Positions 42,189-50,507 of a stretch of 64,000 bases of DNA are shown here, one piece after another. Within the stretch, counting starts at the first letter, position 1; every line of letters begins with the position of its first letter. The stretch covers positions 1 to 64,000 of the forward strand of contig NZ_JAANAT010000001.1 in NCBI RefSeq assembly GCF_011089895.1, written 5' to 3'. The position numbers were made by a program, and so were the translations under genes. The stretch comes from Mucilaginibacter inviolabilis. GTDB taxonomy: Bacteria; Bacteroidota; Bacteroidia; Sphingobacteriales; Sphingobacteriaceae. A model generated the notes under the pieces. The model was not told the origin of the DNA and made no database searches. It worked only from the letters and a program-made list of their open reading frames with translations.

Positions 42189-42362
42189 ATGCAAAATATT
42201 GCAAAAGTTGGGCAGGGCTTTCTATTACCCCAACCCCGGCTTATTCACCTGGTCACGGCCATAGCCGCAGGTTTTTACTACCGGTACTCCGGTGGCAGGC
42301 TTATACTAAAAGCCGCTTTATCGTCCAGTTTAATCACCAACTTAAACTACCAGACGATATGA
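42189..42362 (+). CDS. Possible 57-residue peptide coupled to susC
   Basis: A frame from ATG 42189 encodes 57 residues beginning MQNIAKVGQGF and containing HLVTAIAAGFYYRYSGG. Its TGA stop overlaps the susC ATG (ATGA at 42359-42362). The three Tyr codons in GFYYRYSGG are TAC, each one G-to-A step from TGC Cys, so it could be a decayed relative of a polycysteine leader; that is speculation. Base composition is not clearly different from its surroundings, so it may be no gene. Confidence 0.35.
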   Translation: MQNIAKVGQGFLLPQPRLIHLVTAIAAGFYYRYSGGRLILKAALSSSLITNLNYQTI

Positions 42363-45300
42363 AAAAACTCTTATTTAGTTCACTATTAGCCTTACTGCTT
42401 CCCGCTCTTGTTTTTGCACAGCAAACACAGCCTATTATCAATTCAAAACTGGTGGGCAGGGTATTGGATGGTTCCACCAAAGAGCCATTGCCCGGCGCGG
42501 TAGTACGTATTGAAGGCACAACTCACGTAGTTTCTACAGATGTAGAAGGGAAATTTAGTTTTGTTACCGGTCAGAAGTTTCCATATAAGCTTATTATCAC
42601 CTTTATAGGTTACGAAACACAATCATACATTGCCACTGGCAGTCCTGTGGAGATATTGATGAAAGACGCCCAAAGCCTGCTCAATCAGGTAGTGGTTGTT
42701 GGTTATGGATCGCAAAAACGTAAGGATATCACAGGTTCGGTAGCATCAGTGCCGCAACTGGCGCTGAAACAGCCTATTCCGTCATTAGATCGGGCTTTGC
42801 AGGGTACTATATCAGGTATACAGGTAACCCAGGCAACCGGTCAGCCGGGTGCAGGTGTAACCGTACAAATAAGGGGTGTGAACTCGATTAACGCAGTGGC
42901 TGAACCATTGTATGTTATTGACGGTTTCCCTACATCCAACAGTAACTCGCTGACGGATGCAGGGGTAACCAATGGTCCCAAAATCAATCCGCTGGCTTCG
43001 CTTAGTACTTCTGATATCGAAAATATTGAGGTACTAAAAGATGCCTCGGCTACTGCTATTTACGGTACACGCGGTGCTAACGGTGTTATTATCATTACCA
43101 CCAAAAAAGGTAAATCGGGTGTATCATCTATCAATTATGATGGCAGTTATGGCTGGCAAAGTGTAATCAAGACCATTCCGTTGCTGAATTCCGATCAGTG
43201 GGGAGCTTTACGTAATGATGCGCTGGTTAACTCTGGCAAATCGCCACAAACTGCTGCCCAGTTAAATCCCTACAATGTAAACACCGATTGGCAAAAGGCT
43301 GCTTTCCGGGAAGGGAATACCCAAAATCATAATCTATCCATCCTTTCGGGGACAGACCGAACCAGGCTTGCCTTTTCGGGTAATTACATGAAACAGGATG
43401 GTATACTGCAAAATACCAATTTTGAACGCTTTGCTGGTCGCTTAAATGTGGAGCACGATTATAACGACAGGTTCAAAATATCATCCTATATCACCGGCAG
43501 CCGTATCAGTGCGCAGGTAGCACCTGCAGGCGTTGTACCAGCCATATTATTGATGACGCCAACCACCCCAATATATAACCCGGATGGTTCGTTTTTCATG
43601 AAAAATATATTTGAAGGTAGCTATGGTAACCCTATCAATACGTTGTATAATCAAATTAACACTACCGCTACGAGCAGGGTTTTAGGTAATATTTCGGGCG
43701 ATTATAAAATCACTCCGGATTTGACTGCCCGTGTTTTAGCCGGGGTGGATTTGATCGACAACAAGCAAAACCGGTATCTGCCATCCACAGTTTATGAAGG
43801 TCAGGGCTATTCGGGTATTGGCGAAGTAGGTACGCTGAATTCCTTTAACTGGCTGAATGAAAATACGCTGACATATACCAAAAAACTGGGCAGGAGTAAC
43901 CTGAATGTACTGGCAGGTTTTACCCAGCAAAAATTTAAAGCCGAGGGCGCTATTACTGGTTCATCGGGCTTTGTGAGCGATTACGATACGTATAACAACC
44001 TGGGTTCGGGCAGTATCACTTCTGTTTCGGGCAGTGGTTTTGCTATCGCCCCATCATCGTCAACCAATACCTGGGCGTTAAAATCGTACCTGGGGCGTGT
44101 TAATTATGGGTTTGATGGTAAATACCTGTTAACACTGACCTTACGTGCCGATGGTTCTTCCAAATTCGCACCGGGACACCAATGGGCATCGTTCCCCTCG
44201 GCAGCTATCGCCTGGAATGCTTCCAGCGAAAATTTTCTGAAAAATGTGGAGCAGATCAGTCAGCTTAAATTCAGACTGAGTGCCGGGCAAACCGGTAACA
44301 GCGATATCCCGGCGTATCAGTCGTTCTCGCAGCTGGGTTATTACCGTTATAACTTTGGTAACACCACCGTGGCCGGTTTTGCGCCCAACAGTTTGGCCAA
44401 TCCTAATCTTACCTGGGAAAAAACAACCCAATATGATTTTGGCTTCGACTTTGGTTTGCTGAAAGACAGGATCACACTTACTGCCGATATCTATTACAAA
44501 AAAACAACTAACCTGCTGCTGTATCTGCCGCTGCCGGCTACCAGCGGGCTCACCATTATTACCAATACCGCTATCACCAATCCGCAGCAATATGAAAACG
44601 TAGGGTCGGTACAAAACAAAGGTTTTGAGCTGAGCTTAAATACGCATAACCTTACCGGTTCCTTTGTATGGAACACCAGTCTGGTTTTCGCGTTGAACCG
44701 TAATAAGGTGCTGAGTTTGGGCGGTAATGGTGTAAATCAATTTATCCCGGATTCATCTCTGCCTTCTATCTTGAAAGTAGGGGAGCCTATCGGTTCATTT
44801 ATCGGGTACAAAACCAACGGACTGATCAAGGCGGGCGGCCCGGCATTGACTCCTGCGGCCAATACTTCACCGGGTGGCCAGGCTTATGTAGATATCAATG
44901 GCGATGGCAAGATCACGCAATCTGCCGATAGGGTGATCCTGGGCAACGCACAGCCTAAATTTACCGGTGGCTTAACCAATACCTTCTCTTACAAAGGTGT
45001 GGATCTGAGCATCTTCCTGCAAGGTTCATATGGCAACAAGATATACAACCAGCAGCGCAACGTACTGGAACTGGGCACGGGTTATACCAATGCCACAACT
45101 ACCTTATTGAACCGCTGGACACCCACCAACACTAACACCGATGTGCACAGCGCTTTCCAGGATCCGGCGCCAACCATTTCTGATAGGTTTATCGAAAACG
45201 GCTCATACTTGCGTTTAAAAAGCCTGAGTTTGGGTTATACCATCCCAACATCGGTAGTATCCAAATCGCCTATTAAAAAGATCAGGATATTCCTTACCGC

Positions 45301-45445
45301 GCAAAACCTCATCACCTGGACTAAATACACCGGGTACGATCCGGAGGTGAGCAGTAACGAACAGTCGGCTATCACATCCGGTGTGGATAACGGGGCTTAC
45401 CCCAACAGTAAATCCATTATTGCCGGGTTAGGTATCACCTTATAA
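42359..45445 (+). CDS. SusC-like TonB-dependent transporter
   Basis: This 1028-residue protein has a signal peptide (MKKLLFSSLLALLLPALVFA), a carboxypeptidase-D-like domain (residues about 30-110, GRVLDGSTKEPLPGAVVRIEG), a TonB-box-like VVVVGYGSQKRKDITG, a plug with VQIRGVNSINAVAEPLYVIDGF, and a barrel to the C-terminal Leu. The paired SusD gene starts 12 nt downstream. Because the neighbours are sulfatases and FGE, the cargo is probably a sulfated glycan or other sulfate ester. It overlaps the upstream small ORF by 4 nt. Confidence 0.95.
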   Translation: MKKLLFSSLLALLLPALVFAQQTQPIINSKLVGRVLDGSTKEPLPGAVVRIEGTTHVVSTDVEGKFSFVTGQKFPYKLIITFIGYETQSYIATGSPVEILMKDAQSLLNQVVVVGYGSQKRKDITGSVASVPQLALKQPIPSLDRALQGTISGIQVTQATGQPGAGVTVQIRGVNSINAVAEPLYVIDGFPTSNSNSLTDAGVTNGPKINPLASLSTSDIENIEVLKDASATAIYGTRGANGVIIITTKKGKSGVSSINYDGSYGWQSVIKTIPLLNSDQWGALRNDALVNSGKSPQTAAQLNPYNVNTDWQKAAFREGNTQNHNLSILSGTDRTRLAFSGNYMKQDGILQNTNFERFAGRLNVEHDYNDRFKISSYITGSRISAQVAPAGVVPAILLMTPTTPIYNPDGSFFMKNIFEGSYGNPINTLYNQINTTATSRVLGNISGDYKITPDLTARVLAGVDLIDNKQNRYLPSTVYEGQGYSGIGEVGTLNSFNWLNENTLTYTKKLGRSNLNVLAGFTQQKFKAEGAITGSSGFVSDYDTYNNLGSGSITSVSGSGFAIAPSSSTNTWALKSYLGRVNYGFDGKYLLTLTLRADGSSKFAPGHQWASFPSAAIAWNASSENFLKNVEQISQLKFRLSAGQTGNSDIPAYQSFSQLGYYRYNFGNTTVAGFAPNSLANPNLTWEKTTQYDFGFDFGLLKDRITLTADIYYKKTTNLLLYLPLPATSGLTIITNTAITNPQQYENVGSVQNKGFELSLNTHNLTGSFVWNTSLVFALNRNKVLSLGGNGVNQFIPDSSLPSILKVGEPIGSFIGYKTNGLIKAGGPALTPAANTSPGGQAYVDINGDGKITQSADRVILGNAQPKFTGGLTNTFSYKGVDLSIFLQGSYGNKIYNQQRNVLELGTGYTNATTTLLNRWTPTNTNTDVHSAFQDPAPTISDRFIENGSYLRLKSLSLGYTIPTSVVSKSPIKKIRIFLTAQNLITWTKYTGYDPEVSSNEQSAITSGVDNGAYPNSKSIIAGLGITL

Positions 45446-45456
45446 TATGATCAAAT

Positions 45457-47013
45457 ATGAAACTCCATAACATTAAATATCTCGCTATACTGCTTGCCTT
45501 TGGCGCCACATCCTGCGCCAAGCTGAATGAAGATCCGCGATCATTTATTCCGGCAAACCAGTTCTATAAAACGCAGGCCGACGCGGTGGCCGCGGTGACC
45601 GCCGCCTACTCGCTGCTAAACGCGGGCTCCAACTCCATACAAACACCATACAACACGCTGTTCAATACAGGCATGAACTTTATGGCCGACGATGAAGGCC
45701 CGGGTCCGGGTGCTACCAATGCAGATGTGCGTTCACAAGCTGTATTGGGGCATTCCTCATCAGGTCTGCGGATCCTGCAGATTTGGCAGCAGCATTACGC
45801 GGCCATCAAGAAAGCCAATATCGCTATTGATACCATCCCGCATATCCAGTTTGATGCCACGCTGAATAAAAGACTGGTGGCCGAGTCTAAATTTTTACGT
45901 GCACTGTTTTATTTTAACCTGGTGCGTTTATATGGCGATGTACCGCTGGTGCTGCATGATCAAACTTCTATTAATCTCTCTGATCTGCAGATACCCAGAA
46001 CAGCTGCCGCGACAGTTTATAAACAAATAGAGACTGATCTGACGGCGGCAGCAGTTGATCTGCCAAATGCCTACACTGGGGCCGATCTGGGCAGAGCAAC
46101 CGCAGGAGCAGCTAATGCGCTGTTGGCCAAAGTTTATTTAACCGAGCGTCAATGGGCCAAAGCGGTAACCCAAGCGGAAGTTGTGATCAATGGTCCTTAT
46201 GGCTATGACCTTTTCACCAATTATGCCGATGTTTTTTTGCCGGCTTCTAAAAATGGTAAAGAACATATCTTCTCGGCCCAATTTAAAGCTAATTCACAGG
46301 GGCAGGGTAATAACCAGGCGCCGCGGGCTATCCTGAATGCTATACCCGGTATGGTAAGCAGTTATGCCGATCAGGTGGTGTTTTATTCGGTGCCTGATGC
46401 TACCAAACCAGGTGGTACAGATAAATTCTTCAGTATTTATAAATTGTACCCCGCCAATGACAAAAGAAAACGTGTAAGCTTTGTGACCCGTTTCCAGAGC
46501 CCCAGCACCAATTTGTGGTACGGTAAGCTGAATGATAACAGCATTCCGGGTGATTCCACACCATTTTTTAATAAGTATTACGATCCCAACGTGGTTGCCA
46601 ATGAGGCTGAGTCTGGTGCTAATGTGCCTATTATCCGCTTTTCGGAAGTGTTGCTGATCCATGCCGAAGCCGAAAATGAACTGAATGGTCCAACTACCAA
46701 GGCATATACTTCTGTAAACAGGGTGCGCAAACGTGCCGGACTGGATGATCTTTCGGGTTTGACACAAGCACAGTTCCGCGATGCAGTTTATCTGGAGCGT
46801 CGCCTGGAGTTTGTATTCGAGTATCAACGCTGGTTCGATCTGATCCGGGAACGGGATGCCAGCGGCAACGGTATATTGGAAGCCAGTTTGCTCAAAGTGG
46901 GTAAAACCAATGTGACTAAAGGAGCCGCGGGTAAATTTTACCTGTTCCCGATACCGCAACAAGAAATTGATAACAGTAATGGCAAGCTTACGCAAAACCC
47001 AGGTTGGCAGTAA
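45457..47013 (+). CDS. SusD/RagB-like lipoprotein
   Basis: This 518-residue surface lipoprotein has lipobox Cys near residue 20 (AFGATSCAKLN). Family markers are VAESKFLRALFYFNLVRLYGDVPL (about 145-170), AGAANALLAKVYLTERQWAKAV, IIRFSEVLLIHAEAENELNG and the C-terminal YLFPIPQQEIDNS-KLTQNPGW type ending. It would capture the cargo of the preceding SusC. It shows only family-level similarity to the SusD at 19305. Confidence 0.95.
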   Translation: MKLHNIKYLAILLAFGATSCAKLNEDPRSFIPANQFYKTQADAVAAVTAAYSLLNAGSNSIQTPYNTLFNTGMNFMADDEGPGPGATNADVRSQAVLGHSSSGLRILQIWQQHYAAIKKANIAIDTIPHIQFDATLNKRLVAESKFLRALFYFNLVRLYGDVPLVLHDQTSINLSDLQIPRTAAATVYKQIETDLTAAAVDLPNAYTGADLGRATAGAANALLAKVYLTERQWAKAVTQAEVVINGPYGYDLFTNYADVFLPASKNGKEHIFSAQFKANSQGQGNNQAPRAILNAIPGMVSSYADQVVFYSVPDATKPGGTDKFFSIYKLYPANDKRKRVSFVTRFQSPSTNLWYGKLNDNSIPGDSTPFFNKYYDPNVVANEAESGANVPIIRFSEVLLIHAEAENELNGPTTKAYTSVNRVRKRAGLDDLSGLTQAQFRDAVYLERRLEFVFEYQRWFDLIRERDASGNGILEASLLKVGKTNVTKGAAGKFYLFPIPQQEIDNSNGKLTQNPGWQ

Positions 47014-47048
47014 AGTTCTGAATAGTTAAATAATTAAATATCAATGCT

Positions 47049-47525
47049 ATGAAAAGAATAATTGTCGTTTTTGTAATGTTCATCAGCGGATTAACTACGC
47101 TCTTTGCACAGTCATCGGCAACTGATCAGGGTTCGCACGCGGTTGACCCGAGAGTAAGGGCAGCTGTGTTCCAGGTGCTTGATGAGTACATGGCAACTTT
47201 TAACGCCAAAGATCTGGCCGGTTGGGAGCGTACTTATCAGTTTCCGCATTATCGCCTGGCCAGTGGCAAAATGTCGGTACTGGAAAAAGCAGGCCTCCGC
47301 GACTCTGCCAAAGTGTTTGGCGAGCTAAAAAAGACCGGCTGGGATCATAGTCAGTGGGATCACCGTAACATTATCCAGGCTTCGGCAGATAAGGTGCATG
47401 TGGATACGGAATTTTCGCGGTATCGGGCCGATGGGAGCCTGATAGGCCATTTTGAGTCCTTATATATCCTCACCAAGGAAGATGGTAAATGGGGCATCAA
47501 ATTCAGGTCAAGTTATGCGGAGTGA
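47049..47525 (+). CDS. Exported NTF2/SnoaL-like protein
   Basis: This 158-residue protein has a signal peptide (MKRIIVVFVMFISGLTTLFAQ). The remainder has the NTF2-like pattern: a helix VFQVLDEYMATFNAKDLAGWERTY, a central strand region HYRLASGKM, and the paired strands DKVHVDTEFSRYRADGSLIGHFESLYIL and KWGIKFRSSY. NTF2-like proteins may bind or turn over small hydrophobic molecules. Its place directly after susD suggests a periplasmic role in the sulfate-ester locus. No catalytic Asp/His pair can be named with confidence. Confidence 0.75.
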   Translation: MKRIIVVFVMFISGLTTLFAQSSATDQGSHAVDPRVRAAVFQVLDEYMATFNAKDLAGWERTYQFPHYRLASGKMSVLEKAGLRDSAKVFGELKKTGWDHSQWDHRNIIQASADKVHVDTEFSRYRADGSLIGHFESLYILTKEDGKWGIKFRSSYAE

Positions 47526-47555
47526 AATTAAAAAGATAAGATATTCAAACGGGCC

Positions 47556-47620
47556 TGTCACCCTGAGCTTGTCGAAGGGGCGTGCGCAGAGGCCTGCCCA
47601 CTATGCTTCGACGGAGCTAT
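47556..47620. repeat. TGTCACCCTGAGCT-type repeat, copy 2 (degenerate right end)
   Basis: CTGTCACCCTGAGCTTGTCG and TATGCTTCGACGGAGCT are recognisable; the final AGCATGACA is lost. Compare 48221-48292. Confidence 0.75.
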
Positions 47621-47639
47621 CCATAACGTTTCTTCCTCA

Positions 47640-47732
47640 TGTAATTGCGAGGAGGAACGACGAAGCAATCGCGAACAATGCAGAACGGCCCTGTATTCTA
47701 TGAGATTGCCGCGCTGCGCTCGCAATGACATG
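47640..47732. repeat. GTCATTGCGAG family repeat, full copy
   Basis: TGTAATTGCGAGG-AGGAACGACGAAGCAATCGC on the left and GAGATTGCCGCGCTGCGCTC-GCAATGACA on the right form the two arms. Half copies are at 23468 and 38254. Confidence 0.7.
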
Positions 47733-47778
47733 TCTTTTATAAAATTGAATTGATAACTAATTGCTCACAAAAAGATAT

Positions 47779-48189
47779 ATGAAAAAATTAATCATCATCA
47801 CCCTACTGATGTTTTTGACAAATACCGTTTTACGGGCACAACAGACGGCGTACGTACAAACCCATTCGGGTAAAATAGCGGTAACACCATCAGTAGAAAA
47901 GAAACTGCTTGACGATGTAGCGCAAGGTAAAGCTTACCTGGTAGATGTGCGTACTCCTGAAGAGTACAACCAGAAACATCTGAAATACGCAGCAAATATC
48001 AATATCAAATCGGCCGATTTTGCCGATCAGATCAGGAAGCTGGATAAAAATAAATCCATCTATCTTTATTGTCATTCCGGCAACCGGAGCGGCAGAGCAG
48101 CTGATTCCCTGCAAACGCTGGGCTATCATTTAAGCTATAATATAGGAGCGCTTGACAGTTTAACCAAAGCTGGGTTCCCGGTACAATAG
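47779..48189 (+). CDS. Exported single-domain rhodanese
   Basis: This protein is read as 136 residues from ATG 47779, which opens a signal peptide (KKLIIITLLMFLTNTVLRAQ). The rhodanese domain has VDVRTPEEYNQKHLKYAANI near residue 60 and the active-site loop YCHSGNRSGRA with catalytic Cys98. Rhodaneses move sulfane sulfur from a donor such as thiosulfate to a thiol. A periplasmic rhodanese between SusCD and four sulfatases points to a sulfur-handling locus. It is separated from the next sulfatase by a repeat. Confidence 0.88.
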   Translation: MKKLIIITLLMFLTNTVLRAQQTAYVQTHSGKIAVTPSVEKKLLDDVAQGKAYLVDVRTPEEYNQKHLKYAANINIKSADFADQIRKLDKNKSIYLYCHSGNRSGRAADSLQTLGYHLSYNIGALDSLTKAGFPVQ

Positions 48190-48220
48190 AGACATGATGA
48201 ATGAAACAATAAAGAAGGAA

Positions 48221-48292
48221 TGTCACCCTGAGCTTGTCGAAGGGCGCGCGCAGAGGCCTACCCACCATGCTTCGACGGAGCTCAGCATGACA
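48221..48292. repeat. TGTCACCCTGAGCT-type repeat, copy 3
   Basis: TGTCACCCTGAGCTTGTCGA and ATGCTTCGACGGAGCTCAGC-ATGACA flank about 20 nt. A longer reading frame through this repeat exists but the sulfatase starts downstream at 48380. Confidence 0.85.
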
Positions 48293-48379
48293 TCCGTTTT
48301 GAATTACTGTCTTTTGAGTGACTTTAATACATTCAGTAAAAGAACTATTAATAATGAACATCTAAACGAAAATCATATT

Positions 48380-50260
48380 ATGATACATTTAAAAGTACTC
48401 AGCCCAAAACCACCCCAGTATTTTAAACCGGGTGGTGGTAAAATATGGCCTGTAGCCGTACTTATCGGTCTACTTGGTTTGCAAAGCGTAAAGGCGCAAA
48501 ATACCCAGCCATTTGGCGGCACGGTAGGCAAAACGCTTAATGATTCAAAGGAGTGGTGGCCCGAGCCTCATAAAGCGCCTGCCGGTGCGCCAAACGTGCT
48601 GTGGATTATATTGGATGATGTGGGCTTTGGTGCTACAAGCACCTTTGGCGGTATCATTAAAACGCCTAATTTTGATACGCTGGCCAATAACGGCTTGCGT
48701 TATACCAATTTCCATACAGCAGGCATCTGCGCGCCAACGCGTTCGGCCCTGCTCACTGGGCGCAATCACCATTATGTGCACGAAGGTGGGTTTTCGCACA
48801 TCGCTTTATCAGCTGGTTTCCCAGGCTATGATGGTCGCATACCATCTGATAAAGGAACGGTAGCCGAAATATTACGGGAGAATGGTTATAATACCTTCGC
48901 TGTAGGAAAGTACGGTTTAACACCCGATGAGGACGCTACCGATGCCGGTCCGTTTGATCGCTGGCCAACGGGCAAAGGTTTTGATCATTTCTTTGGGTTC
49001 CTGGGTTCGGCAACGGATCAGTACAAACCCGACCTGGTAGAAGATAACGCCCACGCAACACCGGATGGCCGCCACCTGAACGAGCAGATCACTGATAAAG
49101 CTATCTTTTATATTACCCGCCAGCATAAAGCAGCTCCGGATAAACCTTTCTTCCTGTATTACGCACCGGGAGCAACACATTCGCCGCACCAGGTAGCTAA
49201 GGAGTGGAGCGATCTGTATAAAGGTCAGTTTGATTCTGGTTGGGATGATTTCAGGGAAAAAGTAATCGCAAGACAGAAAAAACTGGGCATCATACCTGCT
49301 TACGCTAAATTGCCTGAGCGCAATACCCGTATCCCTGCCTGGAAATCGCTTCCACCGGCCGAGCAAAAATTGTACGCCCGTTTTATGGAAGTGTATGCCG
49401 GTTATTTAACTTATACCGATCACGAGGTTGGTCGTTTGCTGGCTTATCTGAAACAAAGCGGTCAGCTGGATAATACCCTGGTGTTTGTGATCATTGGGGA
49501 TAACGGAGCCAGTAAAGAAGGTACCTTACATGGCGAGATCAACCCTAAAAAGAATTCGGCTAAATTACTTGCCGAGGCTCCTTATCTGAAAACCAACATC
49601 GAGGATATTGACGATATCGGCACGCCGCAGGCTTCCACCAACTACCCGCTGGGATGGGCGCAGGCGGCCAACACGCCGTTCAAATACTGGAAACAGGATG
49701 CCAACTCGGAAGGCGGTACCCGTAACCCACTTATTGTTTACTATCCAAAAGGCATTAAAGACAAAGGAACCATCCGCACGCAATACGGTCATGTGATTGA
49801 TGTATTGCCAACTACATTGGAGTTTACCGGTATTAAATTGCCCGAGTATATCAGAGGCATAAAACAGGATACGCTGCAAGGTACATCGCTGGTTTATTCC
49901 TTTGATCATCCGGAGGCAGCAAATCGGCACAAACTGCAACATTACTACATATTTGGTTCGCGCTCCATTTACAGCGATGGCTGGAAAGCCGAGGCGGCAC
50001 ACCACCCGGATTATGTGGAGCTGAACGATTTTACGGTAGGCAAAAATGTTCCGGATATTAACTTTGACGACGATGTATGGGAGTTGTATAACCTCAATGA
50101 TGACTTTAATGAGCGCATCGACCTGGCCAAAAAATATCCTGAAAAGCTAAAAGAGCTCAAAGCGGTATTTGAAGAGCAGGCCCAAAAGAACAATCTGTAT
50201 CCGTTTATCGATTGGTACGATGTGTATCACCGAAGGATCCATCAAAATTATAAGAAATAG
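48380..50260 (+). CDS. Exported sulfatase (PAS-like, large form), copy 1
   Basis: The true start is put at ATG 48380, giving 626 residues; the frame extends 62 codons upstream but through a palindromic repeat. The start opens an export signal with a longer n-region (KIWPVAVLIGLLGLQSVKAQ). The sulfatase signature is ICAPTRSALLTGR with Cys117 as the residue to be formylglycine. Metal and sulfate ligands are seen in LDDVGFG, VGKYGLTPDED, and DNGASKEG. The C terminus carries a WELYNLNDDFNERIDLAKKYP block. It resembles the sulfur-starvation arylsulfatase of Pseudomonas (AtsA type) in the LDDVGFG and GRNHH blocks, which is recalled family knowledge. The paralog at 50508 is highly similar. Confidence 0.9.
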   Translation: MIHLKVLSPKPPQYFKPGGGKIWPVAVLIGLLGLQSVKAQNTQPFGGTVGKTLNDSKEWWPEPHKAPAGAPNVLWIILDDVGFGATSTFGGIIKTPNFDTLANNGLRYTNFHTAGICAPTRSALLTGRNHHYVHEGGFSHIALSAGFPGYDGRIPSDKGTVAEILRENGYNTFAVGKYGLTPDEDATDAGPFDRWPTGKGFDHFFGFLGSATDQYKPDLVEDNAHATPDGRHLNEQITDKAIFYITRQHKAAPDKPFFLYYAPGATHSPHQVAKEWSDLYKGQFDSGWDDFREKVIARQKKLGIIPAYAKLPERNTRIPAWKSLPPAEQKLYARFMEVYAGYLTYTDHEVGRLLAYLKQSGQLDNTLVFVIIGDNGASKEGTLHGEINPKKNSAKLLAEAPYLKTNIEDIDDIGTPQASTNYPLGWAQAANTPFKYWKQDANSEGGTRNPLIVYYPKGIKDKGTIRTQYGHVIDVLPTTLEFTGIKLPEYIRGIKQDTLQGTSLVYSFDHPEAANRHKLQHYYIFGSRSIYSDGWKAEAAHHPDYVELNDFTVGKNVPDINFDDDVWELYNLNDDFNERIDLAKKYPEKLKELKAVFEEQAQKNNLYPFIDWYDVYHRRIHQNYKK

Positions 50261-50319
50261 ACTTTTGAGGGAGTAAAGATTTTTGGAACAAGGAGCAAGG
50301 ATAAAATAAAAGAATAATT

Positions 50320-50400
50320 TGTCATGCTGAGCGCAGCGAAGTATCTGTTATACGATTTGCATAATCTACAAATAGATCCTTCGCTGCGCTCAGGATGACA
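50320..50400. repeat. TGTCATGCTGAGCG-type palindromic repeat
   Basis: TGTCATGCTGAGCGCAGCGA-AG and CTTCGCTGCGCTCAGGATGA-CA form perfect outer arms, with TATCTGTTA/TAGATC in the middle. Related copy at 38643. Confidence 0.85.
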
Positions 50401-50414
50401 AAAAACAAGAGAAA

Positions 50415-50476
50415 ACCCCTCTTTCCAGCGAAGCTGAAGAGAGGGTCAACAAGCGCAGCGATGTTGGGGTGAGTCG
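50415..50476. repeat. CCCCTCTTTCC..GGGGTGAGTCG repeat, short copy
   Basis: This is a shortened relative of the 142-bp element inside the GH2 gene at 21288. It shares the CCTCT/AGAGAGG stem and the GCGCAGCG and GGGGTGAGTCG end. Confidence 0.7.
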
Positions 50477-50507
50477 ATTAACATAAATCAATATAAAACC
50501 TATCTAT

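Noticed and set aside
46294..46995. 233-codon antisense frame in susD
   Set aside because: Shadow frame; the sense strand is a clear SusD protein.
48194..48379. N-terminal extension of sulfatase copy 1
   Set aside because: It is translated from a TGTCACCCTGAGCT repeat; the signal peptide begins only at 48380.
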